Source of the DNA: CFX2 sp038328375 | Lineage (GTDB): Bacteria > Chloroflexota > Anaerolineae > Aggregatilineales > Phototrophicaceae | Direction: 5' to 3' | Assembly: GCA_038328375.1 (NCBI GenBank) | Contig: JBBQLX010000014.1 | Location: forward strand, 1-64,000 | DNA: 64,000 nucleotides | Shown here: one piece after another, positions 1 through 7,547 of the stretch | Layout: each line of letters opens with the position of its first letter | Position numbering within the stretch: position 1 is the stretch's first letter | Made by a program: the position numbers and the translations under genes | Notes under the pieces: generated by a model | The model's database searches: none | Told to the model about the DNA's origin: nothing | The model's input: the letters and a program-made list of their open reading frames with translations, nothing else

Positions 1-3
1 CCC

Positions 4-324
4 AAGGGCTCACGCATGAGATTGAATTAAGAAAAAGAGACACTTAGAAAACAGATTGAACTCAAATTGCGATTTCAATAATTAACGCCATCTTTTTTCC
101 TATATCCGCCTTAATTAAATAGGGTGACTTAAAAAAGGGAAAACCACACAAATTGCATAGTTTAAGATAACTCTTCCACCCAAACTACCATCGATGATCC
201 ATAACATGGAAAAAGACACCCTTTGAACTCATTTGCAATCAATCAAAGGTTCTTTAATGGATGGAAAATTGATATGGTTCGTGTCTTTCTATAAATATTT
301 ATAGATTCTCATGCGTGAGCCCTT
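4..324. mobile_element. Candidate MITE-like element (17-bp terminal inverted repeats)
   Basis: Bases 4-20 and 308-324 are perfect inverted copies of each other (17 bp, AAGGGCTCACGCATGAG and its complement). They enclose about 290 bases of AT-rich sequence with no credible ORF. Symmetry decays right inside the arms. CCC lies outside both ends, which could be a 3-bp target duplication or just a C-rich flank. Short internal direct repeats are visible (TTGAACTCAAATTGC near 56 and TTGAACTCATTTGC near 224). A non-autonomous transposable element is an inference; a large hairpin regulator is possible. Confidence 0.4.
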
Positions 325-366
325 CCCCCCAGCCCCTCTCCATTTCATGGCAGAGGGGAGCAAATA
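325..366 (-). repeat. Copy of G-rich dispersed repeat (inverted orientation)
   Basis: Read on the minus strand this stretch matches the repeats at 18734-18776 and 25347-25387: a CTCCC block, a short spacer, a GGAGAGG block, then a G-run. It can fold because the CCTCTCC and GGAGAGG-type blocks pair. It lies between the AT-rich element and the end of the first minus-strand gene. Confidence 0.45.
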
Positions 367-380
367 CGGGAAGAAAAAAA

Positions 381-596
381 CTATGCTTTAAAAGTGTCGT
401 CCCCTAAACGCTTCGCAGAGAGGGACTTCAAAACAATCCTTAACCCAACCGTATTAGGATCTAGGCAGCGGTCAAAGAGTGGATTCGTGATGTGTTGGGT
501 CACCAATGCTAATGCTCGTATCAAACTACGTTGTCTCTGTCCCTCATATTCAGAATGACTGAGTACCCGGCACTGCTCCAGCATTTTATTCTTCAC
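381..596 (-). CDS. Small hypothetical protein downstream of MreB-like genes
   Basis: A 71-residue protein I do not recognise. Its start codon overlaps the stop of the upstream MreB-like gene (593-596), which argues for translational coupling and a real gene. The sequence is mostly helical and basic, with QRQRSLIRALALV near the N-terminus and two cysteines. It has no signal peptide or membrane segment. Its last position in a minus-strand run with the two MreB-like paralogues suggests a related role, but nothing in the sequence shows one. It could also be a fragment of a larger helical domain. Confidence 0.45.
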   Translation of the reverse strand: MKNKMLEQCRVLSHSEYEGQRQRSLIRALALVTQHITNPLFDRCLDPNTVGLRIVLKSLSAKRLGDDTFKA

Positions 597-1195
597 TGTT
601 CAACAATCACCTTTAATCCAGTTATTTCTTGCAAACGCTCCGGTGAACCGCGTACATAACCGTAACGACCGCGTAAGCGAATAGTCGCTCCACCTAACAC
701 ATGTTCTGGTAATTCCATCTGTCGCAGTAAATATCCAAAGTTCGCTTTAAACTGGTTAATTTGGTTTCTAATAGGAGGCGCGATCTGTTCTCGGACTTCG
801 ATGCTGCTAATCTCACGCGAAGCAGGTAAGCCCGTATCTAAATCACGGCCTTTAATTATGTGAGTGCGTTCAGGCGCTAACAGATAAAGTGAACCAATCT
901 CATCAATCGCTTTTTCCGCGGTAGGTCTACCAATCAATAAATGGTGATGTTCACGTACATACCGACTGAGAATCTGGACAATATCATCATCCGACGATGA
1001 CGTTCCATAACTAAATGATTTATCTTGATATTTCGCAAAACAGCGTATTTCAAACGGGTCGAACTTAAGCCGGATAATAAGCTTGTTTAAAGGTTCATTT
1101 GCTTCGATGTTCTCGACAAATTCCAATACACGTTTCTGCTGGTCGTCACTTAAAAAGACAATTTTATCGGCAAGCACAGCTTCATATTGAGACAT
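593..1195 (-). CDS. Truncated MreB/actin-like protein (second half of fold only)
   Basis: Residues about 40-200 line up with the second half of MreB. HHLLIGRPTAEKAIDEIGS matches the MreB segment that reads like LMIGDRTAEAIKMEIGS. IKGRDLDTGLPASREIS matches IRGRDLLTGLPKTIEIT. The end, LQEITGLKVIVE, matches the last MreB strand. The first half, with phosphate loop 1 and the catalytic region, is absent. The second phosphate loop (GGGTT in MreB) is not recognisable, and the adenosine loop GGGALL is degenerate (GGATIRLRGRYG). Residues 1-35 instead form a short helical region like DUF2281 antitoxins (LADKIVFLSDDQQKRVLEFV). ATP binding is therefore unlikely. A structural or MreB-interacting role is inference. 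The neighbouring 1218-1799 gene is a paralogue. Confidence 0.7.
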   Translation of the reverse strand: MSQYEAVLADKIVFLSDDQQKRVLEFVENIEANEPLNKLIIRLKFDPFEIRCFAKYQDKSFSYGTSSSDDDIVQILSRYVREHHHLLIGRPTAEKAIDEIGSLYLLAPERTHIIKGRDLDTGLPASREISSIEVREQIAPPIRNQINQFKANFGYLLRQMELPEHVLGGATIRLRGRYGYVRGSPERLQEITGLKVIVEQ

Positions 1196-1217
1196 CTGTC
1201 GCCCCTTCCATTACAAG

Positions 1218-1799
1218 CTACTCGACAATCACCTTTAATCCGGTTGCTTCCTGCAAACGATGATCTAAACCTCGAAGATACTTAAGTGTTCCTCTCAATA
1301 TAATCTGAGATTGAGTTAATTGATCGTGTGAAATCAGATCAATATGGTTGAGAGGATGAAGACAATTTCCTATCATTCCCTCAAGCGTTTCAGTTAATGC
1401 TCCTCGAACTTGAACACTAGAAATTTCTTCACTCACAGGTAAACCAGTTTCAAAATGACGACCATTTACCATATAAGTCTCCTCTTGCGGCAAGGGGAGG
1501 AATGAACCAATTGACTCAATAAGGTTTTGTGCTGTCGGCTCTCCTACGAGTAATTTGTGTTCCGCCATTAGATATTCACCGATGACTTTAATTGGTGAAG
1601 AACCGAGCATTAAGGATCGCGCAACACGATTACTCTTTACGCGCATGACGCAAATGTGGTTATTACAAGTAAAAATAATACGAGGCACTTCCAATTTCTC
1701 TTCCGCAGTGATTTCCTCAAGAAACTTTAGTGTCTGTGCCTGCTGTTCAGCAGTCATGTAAGCAACTTTGTCTACAAGTAATTTCTCATTACTTTCCAT
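1218..1799 (-). CDS. Truncated MreB/actin-like protein, paralogue
   Basis: A 193-residue paralogue of the next gene with the same layout: a helical N-terminus (LLVDKVAYMTAEQQAQTLKF), then an MreB-like second half. EHKLLVGEPTAQNLIESIGS, VNGRHFETGLPVSEEISS and the end LKYLRGLDHRLQEATGLKV follow the MreB order, and the last of these resembles the GGGALLRNLD region of MreB with the glycines lost. The strand that carries the GGGTT phosphate loop in MreB reads IIFTCNNHICVM here, so that loop is gone. It starts 9 bases after the stop of the secreted-protein gene and is followed after 22 bases by its paralogue. Function is unknown; a nucleotide-free actin-fold adaptor is one possibility. Confidence 0.7.
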   Translation of the reverse strand: MESNEKLLVDKVAYMTAEQQAQTLKFLEEITAEEKLEVPRIIFTCNNHICVMRVKSNRVARSLMLGSSPIKVIGEYLMAEHKLLVGEPTAQNLIESIGSFLPLPQEETYMVNGRHFETGLPVSEEISSVQVRGALTETLEGMIGNCLHPLNHIDLISHDQLTQSQIILRGTLKYLRGLDHRLQEATGLKVIVE

Positions 1800-1808
1800 A
1801 ACTTGTAC

Positions 1809-2948
1809 TCACTTCCACTTCAAAACATAGCGCCCGCGCGTGTTTTCGCCTGTTTGGGTGTACATGACGGTCAGGCCATCGACCACCAACATATCGGCGT
1901 GACCAATACCCACATTGAATCCTGTGGGATCAATCACCGGATTGCGCGGATACTTCTCCCATGCGCCGTCTATGCTGTTGCCAACTGAACGGGCAAAGCC
2001 GAGGCCAAATTGGGTATCCATACCACGTTCCAACTCATCCGGCCCGCGCACCCCTTCATAAGACATATAGTAGTGGTCGCCTACCTTAATCACATCGGCA
2101 GAACTGGTATAACGGAAGTCGAAGTAAGCATCAATGGCCGAGCCAACGGTAATATTAGTCGGGCCGTATTCAGATGCACCGCTAAATAATGGATCGGTAT
2201 CACAGCGTTTCAGCTTGCCCAAATCGCCATAGCGGTCGCCTTTATAACAGCGCATATGCCCCGGTGCTGATCCTGCGGCTACAAAAACGTAGAGGGTTCT
2301 GCCTTCTACATACAATCCCGGTGGCGCACCGACTAAACAGCCATCGGCTTGCCCACGAATATTGGGATGTGGGCCAATGGTTTCGGTGGCGGTGCATTCC
2401 TTATAAGAGGTAGGCCATGTGCCGCCCGGTGTCAGCAAATATTTCCAGTCTGACCAGTTGATGCCATCGGTTGATGAACGCAGCATCACTTGAGCGTGCC
2501 ATTCGTAAGCCATATAGTGACGGTCACCTGCATCCACCACACGCGGATACTGCTGGGCGGTGATGTGGTCGCGCTGGTCATCACAGGGGCAGCTTGTACA
2601 TTGCATCAAGCAGACAGGCGCAGTGATATTGAAGCTCGTACCACCATCCGTACTTTGCCAGAGGGTTGTGCAACCGGGAAAGGCCACCGGATCACCACAT
2701 TGGTCAACCACGCCTGCCGATTGGTCGCTGGCATGGAGATAGGACCAGTATTCGTTGCTACCTTTATAGAGGGTGTCGCTTTCACCAACCGGCAAACCTA
2801 CGTTGGGAACATCAACAATCCATTCAGCTTTGCCGTTCCAAAAATCCTCAAGTGTAGGCTGGACTTGGGCAGCACTTGGAAAGCTCAAAAGTAACAGGAA
2901 AACAATCAATAAATATCGAATTTGAAACAACTCGTTCGACCTGACCAT
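1809..2948 (-). CDS. Secreted Asp-box / beta-propeller-like protein
   Basis: About 379 residues starting at the ATG at 2948, preceded by GGATGGG; a TTG start at 2960 is possible but weaker. Residues 1-30 are a signal peptide (hydrophobic run LLIVFLLLLSFPSAAQ). The mature part has sialidase-type Asp-box motifs (STDGGTSF, SSTDGINW) and repeated WQS/YEW/YYMSYEG strands, typical of five-bladed glycosidase or sialidase-like propellers. A cysteine cluster (CLMQCTSCPC) probably forms disulfides outside the cytoplasm. No catalytic residues can be assigned, so substrate is unknown. It is the first gene of the minus-strand run that continues with the MreB-like genes, although a link in function is not evident. 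Confidence 0.6.
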   Translation of the reverse strand: MVRSNELFQIRYLLIVFLLLLSFPSAAQVQPTLEDFWNGKAEWIVDVPNVGLPVGESDTLYKGSNEYWSYLHASDQSAGVVDQCGDPVAFPGCTTLWQSTDGGTSFNITAPVCLMQCTSCPCDDQRDHITAQQYPRVVDAGDRHYMAYEWHAQVMLRSSTDGINWSDWKYLLTPGGTWPTSYKECTATETIGPHPNIRGQADGCLVGAPPGLYVEGRTLYVFVAAGSAPGHMRCYKGDRYGDLGKLKRCDTDPLFSGASEYGPTNITVGSAIDAYFDFRYTSSADVIKVGDHYYMSYEGVRGPDELERGMDTQFGLGFARSVGNSIDGAWEKYPRNPVIDPTGFNVGIGHADMLVVDGLTVMYTQTGENTRGRYVLKWK

Positions 2949-3008
2949 TTTCCCATCCAACAGAATAATTTAGATTAAGATAGCTTGCACTTCCGAATTG
3001 GGATTATA

Positions 3009-3017
3009 TGCTATAAT
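3009..3017 (+). promoter_or_regulatory. Extended -10 promoter for the TPR/D-W-L operon
   Basis: TGCTATAAT is a perfect extended -10 element. A start point near 3024 would fall downstream of the upstream ATG at 2985 and supports translation from 3078. No good -35 is seen at normal spacing, which is usual for extended -10 promoters. Confidence 0.5.
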
Positions 3018-3077
3018 CTTCAAAACAGCCGAACGCCGGACAAATTTGTGTTTGCTGGCGACAGGATAAAGAGCAGA

Positions 3078-6000
3078 ATGGCCGACATCAGCCTCAGAGA
3101 TTATCTCGCCAAACTAGATACCCTGCTCAAGAGTGGCAGCGCAGCCGAAGTCATCCTGCACTGTCGGCATATCCTGCAATATTTCCCCAAAGATGCACAA
3201 GCTTATCGCTTGCTGGGTCAAGCACTAGTCGCGACTTCCCGCTGGGCAGAAGCTGGCGAGGTTATGCGCCGCGTCTTGAGCGTCTACCCGGATGACCGCG
3301 ATGCTCACGCTGGATTGAGCGAAGTTTACCGCATTGAAAAGCGCCCCGATGATGCCATCTGGCATTTGGAACGCGCCTTCGAGCAAACTCCCAACGACCA
3401 AACCATCCTTGATAATCTACGCGAACTCTACCGTAAATATCGCAAGGTTGAGCATGGCAAGGTGCAGTTGACGGCTGCCGCAGTCGCCCGTCAATATGTC
3501 CGCAACGGACTATACGAACAAGCGATTGATACGCTGCAAAAAGCGCGGACGGCATCCCCCGAACGGATCGACTTACCGCTGCTGTTAGCACAAACCTATT
3601 GGGATCGTGGGCAGCGCGTAGAAGCCGCCCAAACCGCAATGGAAGTCTTAAAAGTGCTGCCCGATTGTCTGGTGGCGAACAGCTTGTTAGCTGCTATGTG
3701 GCTGACCGAATCGCGTCCATCAGATGCTCAACGTTACATCGGTCGCATCGAATCACTTGATCCCTACTTGGCGCTGGAACTCGCACAGAACCAAGATGTT
3801 CCCGACAACGCCTTCAAACTGCCCGAATTGGATTATGAACGCGCTGCCCAACGGGAAATGAACTTGCAGACCCCCGACTGGCTGGGCATGACAGGCAATG
3901 GCGAAGCACAATCGCCTGCCGAATATGAAGATACGGACGCTGTTCCCGATTTCTTCAACGACATTACCGCCAATGATGATATGCTGGCGAAACAATCCTT
4001 CGATGTTCCATTGACCAGCGCCGATTGGGCGACTACGTCCAATGATTTGCCCTCAGTTGCCGATGACTCTTCACCAACTATTCGCAAACCAACCGGCCCT
4101 CTCACAGGGTTGGCGGGGCGTTTTGGCAAAACACCTACAGGTACATTGCCTTCTGACGCACCCGCTAAATCGAATGTTCCCGGCTCTAAGCGCGGCTTGA
4201 CCGGACGGTTGACACCCTTACCGGAACAGACTCCGCAGCCCGAACCTATTACGCCCGATTTTTTCGCATCCTTTATGGAGGATGTGGACTCTGCTTCTAC
4301 GGATGTCGTTGATGCATCTGACGAAACCGCTACACTTTACACCAGCGATTTACCTGACCTTGCCAGTCTCTTACCGGAGTCTGCACCCGCCGAAGACCTT
4401 CCCTTCCGCCGCGAACGGAGTGTCACTATCCAACCGGAAAGCAATGACCCGCTGGCATGGCTCCGCAGCAGTGGTGTTGAAATTGATGAGGAAGCACCTG
4501 CGCGTGGTGATGACGATGATGACCAGTATGATGCCGCCTCGGACAATTTAGCCCTCCAAGAAGCGGATGCCGCTGACCCACTGAGTTGGTTGCAGGGCTA
4601 CGGTGGTAACGATCTGGTTGTGGAGCAGGATGTACCCCAAGTTGGCAAGGGGACAGATGACCTGCCACTACCCGAAGATCAGGCGGGTGATCCGCTGGCA
4701 TGGTTGCAAGCCACCGAACCTGCTGCATCGGTTCCCGCTGGCAAGACCGCCGCATCATCACTCAATGAAGACCCACTCGATTGGCTGTCTGATGACAGTC
4801 TGTTAGACGAAGCATTTGACCTTGAATCATTGGTGAATAACCAATCATCTTTGCCGGAACAACCGTCGTCACAGACGGATTTTTCCTCAACGGCTGCAAC
4901 GCCAGATTGGCAGGACACAATGGCCGATGAAAAAGACCCGCTGGATTGGCTGTCATCCGAACCGGAATCGGAACCGGAAGCCGAGCCAACAGATTCGTTT
5001 ACGTGGATGGATGATGCACCGACAACGGCTGCCACCCCTTCTGAAGATTTTCCAGATTGGCTCAATGCCTCCGCCACCAACACTGAAATTGTGGATGGCG
5101 CGGGTGTCGGCTCTGAAAACGACATTGACTGGATGACTGATTTACCTGATCTGGTTGCAAACGAGTCGGTTGAAGCGCCCAAAATTGCCGGAACAGGTAT
5201 GTTGGACTGGCTGGGTAAAGAAAATGCTGACGCGCCCGACATGCCTTCGATGGAACAACCGGATACAGGAGTCCCCGACTGGCTGGGTGAATTAAAAACC
5301 GACACACCAGCCGCGAGTACATCGTCGAAAGTCGATGAAAACGGCTTTGAATGGATGTCAACGGCGGAGGAACTGCCTCCTGTGTCTAGCACCAGCGATG
5401 TTCCTGATTGGCTGTCAGGCATGAATATTAACGAAGTTGCTGATGATGAACCCGAACCGCTGGCTGCCGCTGATGCCTCTGATTGGCTATCGAGTATGGA
5501 AACGGATTCTCAACCGACCGAAGAGGAAGAACCGCTTGCCATCGCTGATACTCCTGATTGGTTGTCCAGCATGGAACCAGAAGAACCCGAAGCTGAACCG
5601 CTGGCTGCCGCTGATGCCCCTGATTGGCTATCAGAATTAGAGCCAGAAGAACCCGAAGCCGAGCCTATCGCCGCTGCTGATACTCCCGACTGGCTTTCCA
5701 GCATGGAACCGGATGAACCCGAAGCCGAGCCTATCACCGCTGCTGATACTCCCGACTGGCTTTCCAGCATGGAGCCAGAAGAACCCGAAGCCGAGCCTAT
5801 CGCTGCCGCTGATACTCCTGACTGGCTTTCCAGCATGGAGCCGGATGAACCCGAAGCCGAGCCTCTCGCTGCCGCTGATACCCCCGATTGGCTTTCCAGC
5901 ATGGAGCCAGATGAACCGGAAGCCGAGCCTATCGCCGCTGCTGATACTCCCGACTGGCTTTCCAGCATGGAGCCGGATGAACCCGAAGCTGAACCGTTGG

Positions 6001-7511
6001 CTGCCGCTGATGCCCCTGATTGGCTATCAGAATTAGAGCCGGAAGAACCGGAAGCCGAGCCTCTCGCTGCCGCTGATACTCCTGACTGGCTTTCCAGCAT
6101 GGAGCCAGAAGAACCCGAAGCCGAGCCTCTCGCTGCCGCTGATAGTCCCGACTGGCTTTCCAGCATGGAGCCGGATGAACCGGAAGCCGAGCCTCTCGCC
6201 GCTGCTGATACCCCCGATTGGCTTTCCAGCATGGAGCCGGATGAACCCGAAGCCGAGCCTATCACCGCTGCTGACACTCCCGATTGGCTTTCCAGCATGG
6301 AGCCGGATGAACCGGAAGCCGAGCCTCTCGCTGCCGCTGATACTCCTGATTGGTTGTCCAGCATGGAACCAGAAGAACCTGAGGCTGAGCCTCTCGCTGC
6401 CGCTGATACTCCCGACTGGCTTTCCAGCATGGATATTGGCGACCAACCCGAAGCCGAAGATGAACCGCTGGCTGTCACTGATGCCCCCGATTGGCTATCA
6501 GAATTAGAGCCGGATGAACCCGAAGCCGAGCCTCTCGCTGCCGCTGATGCCCCCGACTGGCTTTCGGCTATGCAACCCGACGATGAACCGCAAGCCGAGC
6601 CTATCGCTGCCGCTGATACTCCTGACTGGCTTTCCAGCATGGATATTGGTAACGAACCTGAGGCTGAACCCGAACCGCTGGCTATCGCTGACACACCCGA
6701 CTGGTTATCCGCTATGCAGCCCGATGACGAACCGCAAGATGAACCTGAACCGCTTGCTATTGCGGACACACCGGATTGGCTCTCGGCTATGCAGCCCGAT
6801 GACGAACCCATTACCGATGCCGTCGCGGACGATACACCCGACTGGCTCTCGGCGATGCAACAGCCGGACGAAACTCAGCCTGCAAGTGAAGACCAAGAGG
6901 CGCGTGTACCCGTCAACGATATGTCCAATTGGCTCGATGACATGTCAACCGAAACCGTGCCGGATGCTGAGCAACCGATGAACGAGGATGAGTGGACGGA
7001 AGCTGCTGAACTCGCGCCTGAGATGACGGCGGATGTTCCCGATTGGCTAACTGCCATGAATACCACAAGCAGCGCTGCACCCACCAACGGCGAAAACGAC
7101 GATACTTATCAGTGGGATGATGCACCCGCCGAAGAGTCCATGCCTGCTGCACCTGCCCCGGCTAGCAACGCACCCGATTGGTTGAATGCGATGGTTCCGG
7201 GCTTAGATGTTGATTATGATGCGCCGGAAGACGCGCAGGTCGAAACCGAATTCCTACCCACCAACAAAGAAGCCTCAACACCGGCTGCGCCTACCAAAGA
7301 GTCCAAAGCGCGTCCTGAATTTGGTTGGCTGTTGGATATTGTCAGCGAAGAAGCGCAGCAAGTCACCGTGGTAGCGGACAAATCAGCCTTGCGCCGGTTC
7401 GTCTTCTCGAAGCTGCCAACATGGTTACGGAAGCCGACCGAACAGCCCGACAAATCACCTACGGGTGAAAGTGAAGCCGATAATGTAGATATACCGCCTT
7501 GGTTACAATAA
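3078..7511 (+). CDS. TPR protein with long acidic D-W-L repeat region
   Basis: About 1477 residues from the ATG at 3078; the frame is open from 2985, but the likely transcription start lies between the two. Residues about 1-220 are TPR-like helix pairs (cell-assembly or scaffold fold). The rest is acidic and predicted disordered, dotted with short tryptophan motifs: first DPLAWL/DPLDWL spaced irregularly, then about twenty copies of a 22-residue unit of the type PDWLSSMEPDEPEAEPLAA at 5398-6862, and last a basic segment with LPTWLRKP and a final DIPPWLQ. There is no signal peptide or membrane segment, so it is cytoplasmic. The next gene, 36 bases on, has the same motif and a TPR at its other end. 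I infer a multivalent scaffold in which D-W-L is a docking motif; the partner is unknown. Confidence 0.75.
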   Translation: MADISLRDYLAKLDTLLKSGSAAEVILHCRHILQYFPKDAQAYRLLGQALVATSRWAEAGEVMRRVLSVYPDDRDAHAGLSEVYRIEKRPDDAIWHLERAFEQTPNDQTILDNLRELYRKYRKVEHGKVQLTAAAVARQYVRNGLYEQAIDTLQKARTASPERIDLPLLLAQTYWDRGQRVEAAQTAMEVLKVLPDCLVANSLLAAMWLTESRPSDAQRYIGRIESLDPYLALELAQNQDVPDNAFKLPELDYERAAQREMNLQTPDWLGMTGNGEAQSPAEYEDTDAVPDFFNDITANDDMLAKQSFDVPLTSADWATTSNDLPSVADDSSPTIRKPTGPLTGLAGRFGKTPTGTLPSDAPAKSNVPGSKRGLTGRLTPLPEQTPQPEPITPDFFASFMEDVDSASTDVVDASDETATLYTSDLPDLASLLPESAPAEDLPFRRERSVTIQPESNDPLAWLRSSGVEIDEEAPARGDDDDDQYDAASDNLALQEADAADPLSWLQGYGGNDLVVEQDVPQVGKGTDDLPLPEDQAGDPLAWLQATEPAASVPAGKTAASSLNEDPLDWLSDDSLLDEAFDLESLVNNQSSLPEQPSSQTDFSSTAATPDWQDTMADEKDPLDWLSSEPESEPEAEPTDSFTWMDDAPTTAATPSEDFPDWLNASATNTEIVDGAGVGSENDIDWMTDLPDLVANESVEAPKIAGTGMLDWLGKENADAPDMPSMEQPDTGVPDWLGELKTDTPAASTSSKVDENGFEWMSTAEELPPVSSTSDVPDWLSGMNINEVADDEPEPLAAADASDWLSSMETDSQPTEEEEPLAIADTPDWLSSMEPEEPEAEPLAAADAPDWLSELEPEEPEAEPIAAADTPDWLSSMEPDEPEAEPITAADTPDWLSSMEPEEPEAEPIAAADTPDWLSSMEPDEPEAEPLAAADTPDWLSSMEPDEPEAEPIAAADTPDWLSSMEPDEPEAEPLAAADAPDWLSELEPEEPEAEPLAAADTPDWLSSMEPEEPEAEPLAAADSPDWLSSMEPDEPEAEPLAAADTPDWLSSMEPDEPEAEPITAADTPDWLSSMEPDEPEAEPLAAADTPDWLSSMEPEEPEAEPLAAADTPDWLSSMDIGDQPEAEDEPLAVTDAPDWLSELEPDEPEAEPLAAADAPDWLSAMQPDDEPQAEPIAAADTPDWLSSMDIGNEPEAEPEPLAIADTPDWLSAMQPDDEPQDEPEPLAIADTPDWLSAMQPDDEPITDAVADDTPDWLSAMQQPDETQPASEDQEARVPVNDMSNWLDDMSTETVPDAEQPMNEDEWTEAAELAPEMTADVPDWLTAMNTTSSAAPTNGENDDTYQWDDAPAEESMPAAPAPASNAPDWLNAMVPGLDVDYDAPEDAQVETEFLPTNKEASTPAAPTKESKARPEFGWLLDIVSEEAQQVTVVADKSALRRFVFSKLPTWLRKPTEQPDKSPTGESEADNVDIPPWLQ
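5398..6862 (+). repeat. In-frame 66-bp tandem repeat array (D-W-L units)
   Basis: About twenty imperfect copies of a 66-base unit encode 22 residues with the core PDWLS(S/A)M followed by acidic Glu-Pro pairs and Leu/Ile-Ala-Ala-Ala. Units differ mostly by synonymous changes and by E/D or L/I exchanges, so the protein pattern is kept while DNA drifts. Variants SELEPEE, SSMDIG and SAMQPDDE recur, which suggests that blocks of several units were duplicated. Confidence 0.9.
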
Positions 7512-7547
7512 ACTTACCGGGCGACACGATGCTGAGAGGATTGAGCG

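Noticed and set aside
2985..3077. Longer N-terminus for the TPR protein
   Set aside because: The extended -10 promoter at 3009-3017 lies inside it, and the TPR sequence begins naturally at the ATG at 3078.
4679..5422. 247-residue minus-strand open frame
   Set aside because: Antisense of the acidic D-W-L region, with low-complexity Ser/Gly content and no ribosome site or homology.
5510..6811. 433-residue open frame on the minus strand, rich in Ser-Gly-Ser
   Set aside because: It is the mirror of the 66-bp tandem array of the D-W-L protein; periodic codon content keeps the other strand open.
5398..6862. CRISPR-like periodic array
   Set aside because: Units are contiguous coding repeats without unique spacers; no CRISPR array or cas gene is in the window.
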